DNA of 64,000 nucleotides from Colwellia sp. 20A7 (GTDB lineage: Bacteria > Pseudomonadota > Gammaproteobacteria > Enterobacterales > Alteromonadaceae). The position numbers and the translations under genes were made by a program. The stretch spans positions 992,001-1,056,000 of the forward strand of contig NZ_CP047130.1 in NCBI RefSeq assembly GCF_009832865.1, written 5' to 3'. Positions 8,036-16,849 of the stretch are shown here, in pieces; position 1 is the first letter of the stretch, and each line of letters opens with the position of its first letter. The notes below the pieces were generated by a model. That model did no database searches, was not told where the DNA came from, and saw only the letters and a list, made by a program, of their open reading frames with translations.

Positions 8036-8467
8036 CTAAGCTTTCATATTTATGCTGCTTAACCCACCAGATTTTTTGCCTTTACTGTCATAAGTCATTG
8101 ATGACTTATTATTACTCTCTAATAACGTTGTTTTCATACGCTCAACAGCGAGTTGAGATTGCGCTATTATTTGACCATTTATTTTATTTTTTTGTTGGCA
8201 AAGGTGTAATAAGTCTTCGATTTCAGTGAGTTTTTCATCAAGAAAACCCGCTTTCTTATCTATTGAAAATGCCTGATTAAAGCTGATTTTTTTATCTAAA
8301 TCTTGAATTGCAATGAGTAATAGGTTTTTTTGTTCACTAATTTTTAATAATGCGTCAGGTTGGTGTTGCTGTAAAATAAGCTTTTCGTTACTAATGATTT
8401 GCTCGAGTTCTTGTAATTGAGCAAATTGTAGAGATATTAACTCTATGGATTGAGGGGAAGCTGACAT
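8036..8467 (-). CDS. flgN: Flagellar chaperone FlgN
   Basis: FlgN is the cytoplasmic chaperone for the hook-filament junction proteins FlgK and FlgL, delivering them to the export gate. The 143-residue product is almost all helix and rich in Leu, Gln and Lys, as in FlgN: a long N-terminal helix (FAQLQELEQIISNEKLILQQ) and a C-terminal segment with VERMKTTLLESNNKSSMTYDSKG. I use the ATG at 8467, preceded by AAAGG, not the TTG one codon earlier. It lies 59 bases downstream of flgM and is probably transcribed from the flgM sigma-28 promoter. Confidence 0.85.
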   Translation of the reverse strand: MSASPQSIELISLQFAQLQELEQIISNEKLILQQHQPDALLKISEQKNLLLIAIQDLDKKISFNQAFSIDKKAGFLDEKLTEIEDLLHLCQQKNKINGQIIAQSQLAVERMKTTLLESNNKSSMTYDSKGKKSGGLSSINMKA

Positions 8468-8526
8468 CAATGCACCTTTTATTATAGCAAAGGGTGATTA
8501 TCACCCAGTCCCACCGTTAGATCAAA

Positions 8527-8832
8527 TTATAAAGTAAACTCAAACTTGGCCATGCTAGCAGCAAGCTTTTGAGGATCTATTTTATACTCACCAGCAGCAA
8601 TTGTTTTTTTCAATTCTTCAACTTTTTCCTGATTAATCACAGGAGCATCAGCAGATTTTTTTTGTAGTTCTTTAAACTGTTGAGCTTGTGGGGTCAAAGA
8701 AACAGAGTCGCGAGCAACATGTTTAGGTTGCGCACTATCTACTGTTGTCTGAGCTGAGCCTTGTTTAGTTTGGGCTTGTTTATTTTGGTTTATCTGTGCT
8801 TGATTGTTCAAGTTGTTGATATTTATAGTCAT
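8527..8832 (-). CDS. flgM: Anti-sigma-28 factor FlgM
   Basis: FlgM binds FliA and blocks late flagellar transcription until it is exported through the finished hook. 101 residues. The disordered Gln/Asn-rich N-terminus begins ININNLNNQAQINQ. The conserved centre is RDSVSLTPQAQQFKELQ, and the C-terminal sigma-28-binding helices contain EKVEELKKTIAAGEYKIDPQKLAASMAKFE. A strong sigma-28 promoter stands upstream on the minus strand, giving the familiar negative feedback loop with fliA (57.0 kb in this window). Confidence 0.93.
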   Translation of the reverse strand: MTININNLNNQAQINQNKQAQTKQGSAQTTVDSAQPKHVARDSVSLTPQAQQFKELQKKSADAPVINQEKVEELKKTIAAGEYKIDPQKLAASMAKFEFTL

Positions 8833-8881
8833 AATATTACCCTACGGTAAAAAGTTCTTCTAAAGTTTATTCATTAACTTT

Positions 8882-8908
8882 ATATCGGCAAAAAGTAAGA
8901 TAACTTAA
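8882..8908 (-). promoter_or_regulatory. Sigma-28 (FliA) promoter for flgM-flgN
   Basis: On the minus strand: -35 element TTAAGTTA, 11-base spacer, -10 element GCCGATAT. The match to the FliA consensus is near-perfect. The predicted start falls about 40 bases before the flgM ATG. Confidence 0.85.
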
Positions 8909-8972
8909 ATAAAATATACTAAAAATTTTAGCGTAAAATAATTTCCGATTTTAAAGATTAGATCTTAAAAAA

Positions 8973-9677
8973 TTATAGGTTAATAGTAACCTGATTAACA
9001 GCACTAATTCGAGGCTTAATAATCCGACCAGAGCGTGAGTTTTTAACCTCAATTTGTTCATGTAAATTACCAGAGGTTAGCGCGGTACCTTTGGTTTTTA
9101 TTAAAAAGTTTTCATTTTCTGCGACAATAGTTATAACGTCCCCTTTACATATTAAACATATATTGGTTTTAGTTATAGTACGTTCATTACCTATTCTTTT
9201 TTCTGCTTTACTACCTAACACCATATTTATGTCGGTGATTCTTTCGCCGCGTATTTGATTTGTTGCAATGTAATCTATCGCAATATTATCTTTAGTGAGC
9301 ACTTCACCTTTCTCAATCGTACTTGTTGTAACAACAACAGCAAAGGTTCTTTCAATTTTAGCTGGTAGGTATAATTGCCAGGGAGTTGAATCATCACAAG
9401 TTATATTAACATTAACATTCCTACGATTGGTATTTTCAGGTATATTTGCTTTAATAGGTACTTGGCAAGGTTTTATTATTATTCTTGTATCTATATTAGT
9501 GACATTAAAAGATATTCGTCCATCATCAGGCGCAGGTATATTGCTCTCTAAGTGTTTTTTTGCAAACGACTCAATATAAGCTCTATCCCATGTTGTAGCT
9601 AAACTTATTGATGGTAATAATGCTAATAAGCTGATGAAAGAAAGGTAAACGATATTTGTACGCATGATTTTTGCCAT
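8973..9677 (-). CDS. flgA: P-ring assembly chaperone FlgA
   Basis: FlgA is a periplasmic chaperone that helps FlgI form the P ring. 234 residues with a cleavable signal peptide (IVYLSFISLLALLPSISLA) and the C-terminal SAF-type domain (about residues 100-170: VVTTSTIEKGEVLTKDNI), ending GRIIKPRISAVNQVTINL. Two ATG codons are possible (9677 and 9665), neither with a clear ribosome site. It precedes flgM on the minus strand but is separated by 140 bases and flgM has its own promoter. Confidence 0.9.
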   Translation of the reverse strand: MAKIMRTNIVYLSFISLLALLPSISLATTWDRAYIESFAKKHLESNIPAPDDGRISFNVTNIDTRIIIKPCQVPIKANIPENTNRRNVNVNITCDDSTPWQLYLPAKIERTFAVVVTTSTIEKGEVLTKDNIAIDYIATNQIRGERITDINMVLGSKAEKRIGNERTITKTNICLICKGDVITIVAENENFLIKTKGTALTSGNLHEQIEVKNSRSGRIIKPRISAVNQVTINL

Positions 9678-9783
9678 TTATTTTTAGATTAATTCAAATA
9701 CTCGACTATGCTTAAGCTAGATTAACATAATTATCGGCAGGTTAAGTTATACTATGTGTATAATATTTTTATTCATTTCTTAT

Positions 9784-9826
9784 AAAATAGTGACATACTA
9801 AGCATCAATTTTTTGTCACTTATTTT
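9784..9826. promoter_or_regulatory. Inverted repeat upstream of cheV
   Basis: GTGACA (9790-9795) and TGTCAC (9814-9819) are inverted around 18 bases, extended on both sides by AAAATA/TTATTTT with a one-base offset. The right arm carries ATCAATTTTTTGTC (9804-9817), whose reverse complement resembles the Pseudomonas FleQ box in 10 of 13 defined positions. It may be an operator for cheV or for the divergent flgA. Confidence 0.45.
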
Positions 9827-9917
9827 GGCATATAATAAATACAATCAAGAATTGTGCCTGTTTGCCCTATAAATTGTAGGATAAATTATAGCGTTCTTGA
9901 TTATAAATGAGGTTTTT

Positions 9918-10847
9918 ATGGCAGGTATACTAGATTCGGTTAATCAACGCACACAGCTTGTTGGTCAAAATAGGTTGGAATTACTTCTTTTTAAATTAGT
10001 AGGTCGTCAGCGTTTCGGCATTAATGTGTTTAAAGTGAGAGAGGTATTGCAGTGTCCTAAATTAACAGTATTACCTAAACAAGACTCTTTTATAAAAGGA
10101 GTGGCTCATATTCGCGGACAAACTATTTCAGTTATTGATATGAGTAAAGCTATTGGTGGGCCAGCGATAACGCAAACTGAAAATTCTTTTATTATCATTG
10201 CTGAATATAATCGTAGCATACAAGGCTTTTTAGTTGCAGGTGTTGAACGCATTGTTACTTTAAGCTGGAAAGATATGATGCCTCCTCCGGAAGGTGCAGG
10301 GAAGTCTAGCTACTTAACCGCAGTGACTGAAATAGACAATCAAATGGTTTCTATTTTAGATGTAGAAAAAATATTGAATGAAATTAACCCTGTATCAACT
10401 GACTTAAGTGCTGAAGTGGTTGATGAAAGTGTGGGTAGAGATCTCGGTGAACGAATAGTTATGATAGCTGATGATTCAACCGTGGCACGTAATCAAGTAA
10501 AAAGAGCATTAGAGCCATTAGGTATAAAAATGGCTTTAGCAAAAAATGGTCAAGACGCCTTAGATCAATTGATTGCTATTGCTGCGACGTGTGAGCATAG
10601 TATTACTGAGAAAGTTGCCCTAATGGTTTCAGATATTGAAATGCCAGAAATGGATGGCTATACACTAACAGCTGAAGTTAAAGGTAATGAACGTATGGCT
10701 AAAATGCCTATTATTTTACATACATCATTAAGTGGTGTGTTTAATAATGCCATGGTTAAAAAGGTTGGTGCTGATGATTTTATTGCTAAATTTCATCCAG
10801 ATGAATTAGCGACATCGGTTAAGAAATGGCTAAATCATCCATTATAA
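9918..10847 (+). CDS. cheV: Chemotaxis coupling protein CheV
   Basis: CheV couples receptors to CheA and carries a receiver domain that tunes adaptation. 309 residues: a CheW-like domain (about 20-160, with RQRFGINVFKVREVLQCP and VAHIRGQTISVIDM) followed by a receiver domain (about 180-305) with phospho-acceptor Asp239 in VSDIEMPEMDGY. I start at the ATG at 9918, preceded by GAGGT; an upstream TTG in frame is unlikely. It sits 40 bases before cheR, and the pair ends at a strong terminator. Confidence 0.93.
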   Translation: MAGILDSVNQRTQLVGQNRLELLLFKLVGRQRFGINVFKVREVLQCPKLTVLPKQDSFIKGVAHIRGQTISVIDMSKAIGGPAITQTENSFIIIAEYNRSIQGFLVAGVERIVTLSWKDMMPPPEGAGKSSYLTAVTEIDNQMVSILDVEKILNEINPVSTDLSAEVVDESVGRDLGERIVMIADDSTVARNQVKRALEPLGIKMALAKNGQDALDQLIAIAATCEHSITEKVALMVSDIEMPEMDGYTLTAEVKGNERMAKMPIILHTSLSGVFNNAMVKKVGADDFIAKFHPDELATSVKKWLNHPL

Positions 10848-10887
10848 AAAATAGTCAGCATATAAAATAAATTAGGAAGTAGTACTA

Positions 10888-11718
10888 GTGTCCGTAAGAC
10901 AGCTTGACGATAAAAGTTATCATCAATTTAGAGTTTTTTTAGAGCAACAGTGTGGCATTGTACTAGGTGAAAGTAAGCAATACCTAGTTAAAAGCCGCTT
11001 AGCTCCTTTAATGAGCAAGTTTTGTGTTAATTCGCTTGGGGAGTTAGTTACTCGAACGTTATTACCTATAGAGCGGCAATTAAGGGCAGCGGTCATAGAT
11101 GCTATGACCACTAATGAAACGCTATGGTTTCGTGATGATTATCCTTTTAAATTACTAAAAAGCAAAATATTGCCAGATTTGGCCCAAAGTAGAACGCCTG
11201 TAAAGATATGGTCAGCAGCGAGTTCATCTGGTCAAGAGGCGTATTCTATTGCTATGTCAATTTTAGAATATCAAAAAAGTAATCCTGGTAGCTTCTCAAG
11301 AGGCATCCAAATTATTGGTACTGATATTTCAACAACCATGTTAGAACACTGTAAATATGGGCATTATGATTCACTTGCATTAGCACGAGGTTTATCTGAA
11401 GAAAGGAAGAGACAATTTTTCGAAAATGGTGATAACGGTATGCTAAAAGTCAAGGACGAAGTAAAGAAGATGGTGAGCTTTCGTCCGCTTAACTTACTTA
11501 ATAGCTATAGTTTGATGGGGCGTTTTGATATTGTTTTTTGCCGTAATGTGCTTATTTATTTTTCACCTGAAATCAAAGCACAGATAATAAGTCAAATTCA
11601 TGGCACTTTGAATGACAAGGGGTATTTATTTTTAGGCGCTTCAGAATCTCTTTCTGGATTAAATTCAGATTTTGATATGTTGCGTTGTAATCCTGGTATC
11701 ATTTATCAAAAAAAATAA
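10888..11718 (+). CDS. cheR: Chemoreceptor methyltransferase CheR
   Basis: CheR methylates glutamates on chemoreceptors with S-adenosylmethionine. 276 residues with a GTG start and TTAGGAAG upstream. The N-terminal helical domain contains TTNETLWFRDDYPF. The Rossmann methyltransferase domain has KIWSAASSSGQEAYSIAM for SAM binding, IIGTDIS and FDIVFCRNVLIYF. Its counterpart, the methylesterase cheB, is at 61.1 kb. The stop codon lies inside a perfect palindromic terminator. Confidence 0.95.
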   Translation: MSVRQLDDKSYHQFRVFLEQQCGIVLGESKQYLVKSRLAPLMSKFCVNSLGELVTRTLLPIERQLRAAVIDAMTTNETLWFRDDYPFKLLKSKILPDLAQSRTPVKIWSAASSSGQEAYSIAMSILEYQKSNPGSFSRGIQIIGTDISTTMLEHCKYGHYDSLALARGLSEERKRQFFENGDNGMLKVKDEVKKMVSFRPLNLLNSYSLMGRFDIVFCRNVLIYFSPEIKAQIISQIHGTLNDKGYLFLGASESLSGLNSDFDMLRCNPGIIYQKK

Positions 11719-11742
11719 GAGAGATTAATCTCTCTTATTTTT
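11711..11742. terminator. Bidirectional terminator after cheR
   Basis: A perfect 16-base palindrome (arms 11711-11726 and 11727-11742) with A-run and T-run flanks; the cheR stop codon is within it. The rest of the roughly 300-base gap to flgB holds only the flgB promoter candidate. Confidence 0.85.
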
Positions 11743-11966
11743 AATCGCTAATGACAAATATAGTGGCGAAATTTACAAGAAAAAAACGTAATCTAAACTG
11801 TGAAACCTAATGTTTAATTAACCCTAATCAATATATCCATTGCATATTTATTTAACTTACAACCTATTATCTTCTTTCTTTATAACACCAGAATACTTTA
11901 ATCACTTAATACCTCTTCTTTATTACTAAACAATTTTTATCTAAGTAACTCCATTATATTTTTTGT

Positions 11967-11982
11967 TGGCATAATTATTGAA
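11967..11982 (+). promoter_or_regulatory. Sigma-54-like promoter for flgBCDE
   Basis: TGGCATAATTATTGAA has the -24 TGGCAT and correct spacing, but GA instead of GC at -12. It lies 36 bases upstream of flgB. Context (start of a rod/hook operon) favours it; the -12 deviation weakens it. Confidence 0.5.
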
Positions 11983-12018
11983 TGTCTCAATGTTAAATAT
12001 AATTGATGGTGAGTTATT

Positions 12019-12414
12019 ATGGCTATTAGCTTTGATAAAGGTTTTGAACTTCACGCAAAGGGAATGCTTTTGCGATCTCAGCGAGCGGAAGTGATCGCTA
12101 GCAATATTGCTAATGCCGATACCCCTGGTTATAAAGCAAAGGGCATGGACTTTCAAAAGGCCATGCAACAAGCTGGTCAACAACAAATGGGTATGAGTAA
12201 AACTCATGCTAAACACTTTGATGTTCGTACTGACATGAATAATAACATTGCTTTTCGCAATCCAGATCAACCAGATACCGGAGACGGTAATACAGTCGAT
12301 GTACAAGTGGAACGAAACTTGTATCTAGAAAATACATTAGAGTATCAAGCTGGGGTTCAATTTCTTAACGGAAAGATAAAAGCCCTGAAAAATGTCATCT
12401 CAGGAGGTGGATAA
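12019..12414 (+). CDS. flgB: Flagellar proximal rod protein FlgB
   Basis: Rod component exported by the flagellar type III system; forms the proximal rod with FlgC and FlgF. 131 residues. It carries the rod/hook family N-terminal motif VIASNIANADTPGYKAKGMDF and the C-terminal heptad region (NTLEYQAGVQFLNGKIKALKNVI). First gene of flgBCDE; flgC follows after 2 bases. Confidence 0.95.
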   Translation: MAISFDKGFELHAKGMLLRSQRAEVIASNIANADTPGYKAKGMDFQKAMQQAGQQQMGMSKTHAKHFDVRTDMNNNIAFRNPDQPDTGDGNTVDVQVERNLYLENTLEYQAGVQFLNGKIKALKNVISGGG

Positions 12415-12416
12415 TA

Positions 12417-12836
12417 ATGAGCCTTTTTAACGTATTTAACATCACAGGTAGTGGTATGAGTGCGCAGTCAATGCGTTTAAATACCACAGCAAGTAACATT
12501 GCTAATGCTGATAGTGTTAGCTCAAGTGTAAGTGAAACATATCGTGCTCGGCATCCAGTTTTTGCCGCTGCTATGCAAAAAGCTGCCGGCGGACAAGAAA
12601 GTAGTGTGGGTGTACAAGTATTAGGGATAGTTGAAAGTGACAAACCTCTAAATGTTGAATACGCACCTGAACATCCTATGTCAGACAAAGATGGTTATAT
12701 TTATAAACCTAATGTCAATGTGATTGAAGAAATGACTAATATGATTTCTGCATCTCGTTCATATCAAACTAATGTGCAATTAGCTGAGTCAGCAAAAAAC
12801 ATGTTAACTAAAACACTGCAACTTGGTCAGTCATAA
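12417..12836 (+). CDS. flgC: Flagellar proximal rod protein FlgC
   Basis: Second proximal rod subunit, 139 residues. The N-terminal motif MRLNTTASNIANADSV and the C-terminal PNVNVIEEMTNMISASRSYQTNVQ segment are typical of FlgC. GGAGG lies inside the end of flgB, so translation is coupled. flgD follows after 10 bases. Confidence 0.95.
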   Translation: MSLFNVFNITGSGMSAQSMRLNTTASNIANADSVSSSVSETYRARHPVFAAAMQKAAGGQESSVGVQVLGIVESDKPLNVEYAPEHPMSDKDGYIYKPNVNVIEEMTNMISASRSYQTNVQLAESAKNMLTKTLQLGQS

Positions 12837-12846
12837 GGAGTAGGAA

Positions 12847-13533
12847 ATGGAAACTATTAGTGGTACAAATGGCCTAGATTCCCTTTATTGGCAAAAAGAA
12901 GAGTATAAAGCTGCTGATAGTGGTGGCAATGGCATGCTCACACAGGCTGATTTTTTTGCGTTGTTAACACAAGAGTTAGCAAACCAAGATCCAACAGAAC
13001 CTGCAGATAACAATGAAATGATCTCTCAAATGACCGCGTTTTCTACAACAGACGGTGTAAGTCAGTTAAATGACTCTTTTGCTGGTTTTGCTAATTCAAT
13101 GACTTCAAGTCAAGCCCTACAAGCATCATCCTTAGTAGGTCGAAGTGTTTTAGTTGAAGATAATGTTTTTGGGATGACCGAAGGAGAATCTGCTCAAGGT
13201 AAAATAGTAACTACTGAAGCAGCAAGTAATGTCAGTATTTATGTTGAGAATGTTGCGGGTGAAATTATTCAAACAGTTTCTGTGGGCAATATAGGGGAAG
13301 GTGGTTCAGCCTTTACTTGGGATGGCAAAGCTTCGGATGGTAGTGATGCTGCTACAGGAGCTTACCGTTTTAGAATTGTTGGCCTTGTTGACGGACAAGC
13401 ATCTGAATTGCAAGCAATGACTTATCGTAAGGTAGATAGTGTTACGCTTGCCGGTTCAAACGGTATTGTACTTAATCTTAATGGTGGTAGTGCGATGAAA
13501 TTAGAAGATGTAGTTGAAGTTGCAGAAGGTTAA
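12847..13533 (+). CDS. flgD: Hook assembly scaffold FlgD
   Basis: FlgD caps the growing hook and is replaced by FlgK at completion. 228 residues. The conserved N-terminal part includes FFALLTQELANQDPTEPADNNEMISQMTAFSTTDGV. The C-terminal Tudor/FnIII-like part includes FTWDGKASDGSDAATGAYRFRI. The ATG is preceded by AAGGAGTAGG. It lies 98 bases upstream of flgE. Confidence 0.95.
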   Translation: METISGTNGLDSLYWQKEEYKAADSGGNGMLTQADFFALLTQELANQDPTEPADNNEMISQMTAFSTTDGVSQLNDSFAGFANSMTSSQALQASSLVGRSVLVEDNVFGMTEGESAQGKIVTTEAASNVSIYVENVAGEIIQTVSVGNIGEGGSAFTWDGKASDGSDAATGAYRFRIVGLVDGQASELQAMTYRKVDSVTLAGSNGIVLNLNGGSAMKLEDVVEVAEG

Positions 13534-13631
13534 TTGATTGGGGTAAAACTCAACAAAAAAATAAATTTTACAGGTTAGCATTAGAATGAAATGTAGCCTA
13601 ATAAAGCAATGAATTTTAAGAGGATTTAATT

Positions 13632-14936
13632 ATGTCATTTAATATAGCATTAAGTGGGTTAAACGCAGCACAAAAAGATTTAGATGTTACCTCAAATAAC
13701 ATAGCTAACGTTAATACTACAGGCTTTAAAGAATCGCGTGCAGAATTTGTAGATGTATATGCAACATCTTTACTGTCATCAAGCAAAACGAAAGTGGGTG
13801 ATGGTGTACTAACATCAGAAGTTGCTCAACAATTTTCACAAGGTAGTATCGCTTTTACTACTAACTCGCTTGATTTAGCCATAACAGGTAATGGTTTTTT
13901 TGCGACAGTACCTGGTATTGATAGCCTAGAAACATCTTATACTCGCGCTGGTGAATATAAATTAAATGAGAGTAATTTTGTTGTTAACTCTGCCGGCGAA
14001 TATTTATTAGCATTTGATGTTAACTCAGATGGCTCGTCTTCATCGGTTGCATTAAGTACTGCTTCGCCATTACAAATTCCTACTTCATCAGGCTCTCCGA
14101 CTGCAACGAAGGAAGTAGACATTAAAATGAACTTACCTGCGGGGGATGATGTTCCTTCTTTTGCTTTTGATAAGGATGACTCTCTCACTTATAACAATGC
14201 TACGTCGGTTACAATTTATGACTCATTGGGTGATAGTCATGTTATGACCTATTACTTTGTTAAAACTGCTGCTAATAATTGGGATATGCATGCCGCAGTT
14301 GACGACCAGTTGGTTGATTTACCGGGTGGTGTCGATCTTGATGGTGATGGTATTAATAATGCTACTTTAGAGTTTAGTTCAAGTGGTGATTTTATTGCTC
14401 AAGTGCCACCTACAATTACTACTGCTGCATTAGGTGCGGCAATATTGTCTAACGGTGCTGATCCAACCCAAGAAGTAGTCATTGATTTTAATTTAGATAC
14501 TTTGGGTCCTAATGCCAATGAACCAACGCAATTTGCGTCTAATTTTGAAGTTACGTCATTAGAGCAAGATGGTTTAGCGGTTGGCCGATTAACAGGCATT
14601 GATATAGATGCTGATGGCCTAGTAGAAGCGACATATAGTAACGGTACGGCGCAGCCTTTAGCGCGTATAGCGTTAGTGAGTTTTGCTAATGAGCAGGGCT
14701 TAACTCAAATAGGCGGCACGTCATGGAAAGAAAGTATTACTTCTGGTGACCCGATAGCAGGTGAGGCTGGCTCTGGTACTTTTGGTACCATTAACTCTTC
14801 AGCTTTAGAGCAGTCTAATGTGAACTTAACCACAGAGTTGATTGATTTAATTTCAGCACAACGGAATTTCCAAGCTAACTCTCGTTCGTTGGAAGTTGAT
14901 AACGATTTAAATAATACTATTTTACAAATTAGATAG
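13632..14936 (+). CDS. flgE: Flagellar hook protein FlgE
   Basis: Structural subunit of the hook. 434 residues, within the usual range. N-terminal rod-like signature LDVTSNNIANVNTTGFKESRAEF, a variable middle domain with acidic DxDxDG stretches, and the C-terminal signature SNVNLTTELIDLISAQRNFQANSRSLEV. AAGAGGA precedes the ATG. It ends the first flg transcript: a strong terminator follows at 14992-15039. Confidence 0.95.
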   Translation: MSFNIALSGLNAAQKDLDVTSNNIANVNTTGFKESRAEFVDVYATSLLSSSKTKVGDGVLTSEVAQQFSQGSIAFTTNSLDLAITGNGFFATVPGIDSLETSYTRAGEYKLNESNFVVNSAGEYLLAFDVNSDGSSSSVALSTASPLQIPTSSGSPTATKEVDIKMNLPAGDDVPSFAFDKDDSLTYNNATSVTIYDSLGDSHVMTYYFVKTAANNWDMHAAVDDQLVDLPGGVDLDGDGINNATLEFSSSGDFIAQVPPTITTAALGAAILSNGADPTQEVVIDFNLDTLGPNANEPTQFASNFEVTSLEQDGLAVGRLTGIDIDADGLVEATYSNGTAQPLARIALVSFANEQGLTQIGGTSWKESITSGDPIAGEAGSGTFGTINSSALEQSNVNLTTELIDLISAQRNFQANSRSLEVDNDLNNTILQIR

Positions 14937-14991
14937 GTAAGCAATAATATCATTTAATTTCAATAGTTGTATTATTGAAAAAACTATCTTT

Positions 14992-15039
14992 AAAGCTGTT
15001 AGCGCTCGATGATTATGTTATTGGGGCTAACAGCTTTTT
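14992..15039 (+). terminator. Rho-independent terminator after flgE
   Basis: A perfect 12-base stem (AAAGCTGTTAGC with GCTAACAGCTTT) around a 22-base loop, followed by T-rich sequence. It separates flgBCDE from the flgF promoter. Confidence 0.8.
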
Positions 15040-15120
15040 ACTTTTATTTTCTCACCTATTTTCTCTATATATTTCCCATCAAAGCGTAGAAAACGCGGCA
15101 TATACTTCTTAATAAATCTT

Positions 15121-15136
15121 TGGCATCGTCCTTGCA
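15121..15136 (+). promoter_or_regulatory. Sigma-54 promoter for flgFGHIJKL
   Basis: TGGCATCGTCCTTGCA has consensus -24 and -12 elements with exact GG-N10-GC spacing, 38 bases before the flgF ATG. Confidence 0.85.
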
Positions 15137-15174
15137 TTTATTAACGTAACAATTTTTATTTTCTGGAAACCATT

Positions 15175-15948
15175 ATGGATAAGATGCTTTACGTCGCCAT
15201 GAGCGGTGCCAAACAAAATATGCAGGCGCTAGCGATTAACGCTAATAACCTTGCTAATGCCAAAACTACAGGCTTTAAAGCTGATTTAGCACAAGCGCGT
15301 ACTATGCAAGCGTTTGGTGAAGGTCAACCAACACGTGTTTTTGCGATGACTGAACGCGCAAGCCAAAATTTTGACTCTGGTTCTTTATTAACGACTGGAC
15401 GTCCTCTTGATATCGCAATCAAAGGTGACGGTTGGTTTGCTGTACAAACACCGCAAGTCATGAATAGTGCCGCCGACCCTTTTGGCCAAAGTGAAGCTTA
15501 TAGCAGGCAAGGGCATTTACGTTTAACAGAAAATGGCACATTAGAAACAACCAACGGTGAAGTGGTATTAGGTGACAATGGCCCTATTATTGTTCCTTTA
15601 CCGGTTAGTAATATTCAAATTTCATCTGACGGAACTATTATGGTTCAGCCAGAAGGTGCGCCTAGTAGCGTACAAGAAGAAATCGGCCGTATTAAGTTAG
15701 TTGACCCTGATGTTCGCTTACTTGAAAAAGGCGCTGATGGTTTATTCAGACGTAAAGATGGTCAAGCAGAACTTGCTAATGTCAATGTACAAGTACAAGG
15801 CGGTGCGCTTGAATCAAGTAATGTTAATCCGTTATCTGAAATGACAGACATGATTGCACTACAAAGACAATTTGAAATGCATTTGAAATTAATGAAAACA
15901 GCAGAAGAAATTGATGCCAGCAGTTCTTCATTATTACGTGCATTCTAG
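15175..15948 (+). CDS. flgF: Flagellar proximal rod protein FlgF
   Basis: Proximal rod subunit, 257 residues. N-terminal MLYVAMSGAKQNMQALAINANNLANAKTTGFKAD and C-terminal ESSNVNPLSEMTDMIALQRQFEMHLKLM are diagnostic. The start follows GGAAACC. First gene after the sigma-54 promoter at 15121; flgG begins 45 bases downstream. Confidence 0.95.
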   Translation: MDKMLYVAMSGAKQNMQALAINANNLANAKTTGFKADLAQARTMQAFGEGQPTRVFAMTERASQNFDSGSLLTTGRPLDIAIKGDGWFAVQTPQVMNSAADPFGQSEAYSRQGHLRLTENGTLETTNGEVVLGDNGPIIVPLPVSNIQISSDGTIMVQPEGAPSSVQEEIGRIKLVDPDVRLLEKGADGLFRRKDGQAELANVNVQVQGGALESSNVNPLSEMTDMIALQRQFEMHLKLMKTAEEIDASSSSLLRAF

Positions 15949-15993
15949 CGTTAAAAAAATGCTCGACGGCAATAAAATTTTTAGAGGTGATGT

Positions 15994-16782
15994 ATGAACC
16001 CAGCATTATGGATCAGTAAAACAGGCTTAGATGCACAAACCAAAGATATCGCTGTTATTTCTAATAACTTAGCGAATGCTAGCACCATTGGTTTTAAAAA
16101 GAGTAGGGCTGTATTTGAAGATTTGCTTTACCAAAACATAAACCAACCGGGTGGACGAACTGCTAATGATAGTGAGGCGCCTTCAGGTTTAATGCTTGGT
16201 GCAGGTACTAAAGTTGTTGCAACACAAAAAATTCATACGCAAGGCGATATGCTAACCACAGATAATTCGTTAGATCTTATGATTCAAGGCGAAGGTTTTT
16301 TTGAAATTTTAATGCCAGATGGTTCATCAGCGTTTAGCCGTAATGGTCAATTTACCATGGATGACGAAGGCAACATGGTTACGCCTGGTGCTGGTTATGC
16401 GTTACAGCCACAAATTACTATTCCAGAAGACGCAATCAGTATTGTGATTTCACAAGACGGTGAAGTGTCAGTAACACAACAGGGGCAAGCAGAGCCTGCG
16501 GTAATTGGACAAATTAACACGGTTAACTTTGTCAATCCAACAGGGCTTGAACCCATAGGCCAAAACTTATTTACTGAAACGGCAGTAAGTGGGGCACCAC
16601 AAGAAGGTATTCCAGGTTTAGAGGGATACGGCATGTTAGTGCAAGGCGCTTTAGAAACATCTAACGTAAATACCACCGAAGAGCTGGTTAACTTAATTGA
16701 GTCTCAACGTGTTTATGAAATGAATTCGAAAGTAATTTCTGCTGTTGATGAAATGTTAAGTTATATCAATCAACAACTGTAA
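15994..16782 (+). CDS. flgG: Flagellar distal rod protein FlgG
   Basis: Distal rod subunit, 262 residues, the canonical length. It has DIAVISNNLANASTIGFKKSRA near the N-terminus and SNVNTTEELVNLIESQRVYEMNSKVISA at the C-terminus. AGAGGTGATG precedes the ATG. An octamer tandem repeat lies between it and flgH. Confidence 0.96.
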   Translation: MNPALWISKTGLDAQTKDIAVISNNLANASTIGFKKSRAVFEDLLYQNINQPGGRTANDSEAPSGLMLGAGTKVVATQKIHTQGDMLTTDNSLDLMIQGEGFFEILMPDGSSAFSRNGQFTMDDEGNMVTPGAGYALQPQITIPEDAISIVISQDGEVSVTQQGQAEPAVIGQINTVNFVNPTGLEPIGQNLFTETAVSGAPQEGIPGLEGYGMLVQGALETSNVNTTEELVNLIESQRVYEMNSKVISAVDEMLSYINQQL

Positions 16783-16794
16783 TTTATTTTTAGC

Positions 16795-16825
16795 TTAAGT
16801 ATTTAAGTATTTAAGTATTTAAGTA
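16795..16825 (+). repeat. Tandem octamer repeat between flgG and flgH
   Basis: Three perfect copies of AAGTATTT (16797-16820) with partial copies on both sides, ending about 14 bases before the flgH ribosome-binding site. Such tracts can change copy number by slippage. Confidence 0.85.
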
Positions 16826-16849
16826 ATAGTTAATAGGTAGGAGGCAATA

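Noticed and set aside
8029..8229. Plus-strand frame of 66 codons over the end of flgN
   Set aside because: Antisense to flgN, cysteine- and leucine-rich random-like translation, no ribosome site.
9731..9738. GCCGATAA on the minus strand upstream of flgA, a sigma-28 -10 element
   Set aside because: The -10 match is perfect, but no recognisable -35 element occurs at the right distance, so I did not call a promoter.
11941..12306. 121-codon open frame on the minus strand over flgB
   Set aside because: It lies mostly antisense to the well-supported flgB and has no recognisable product.
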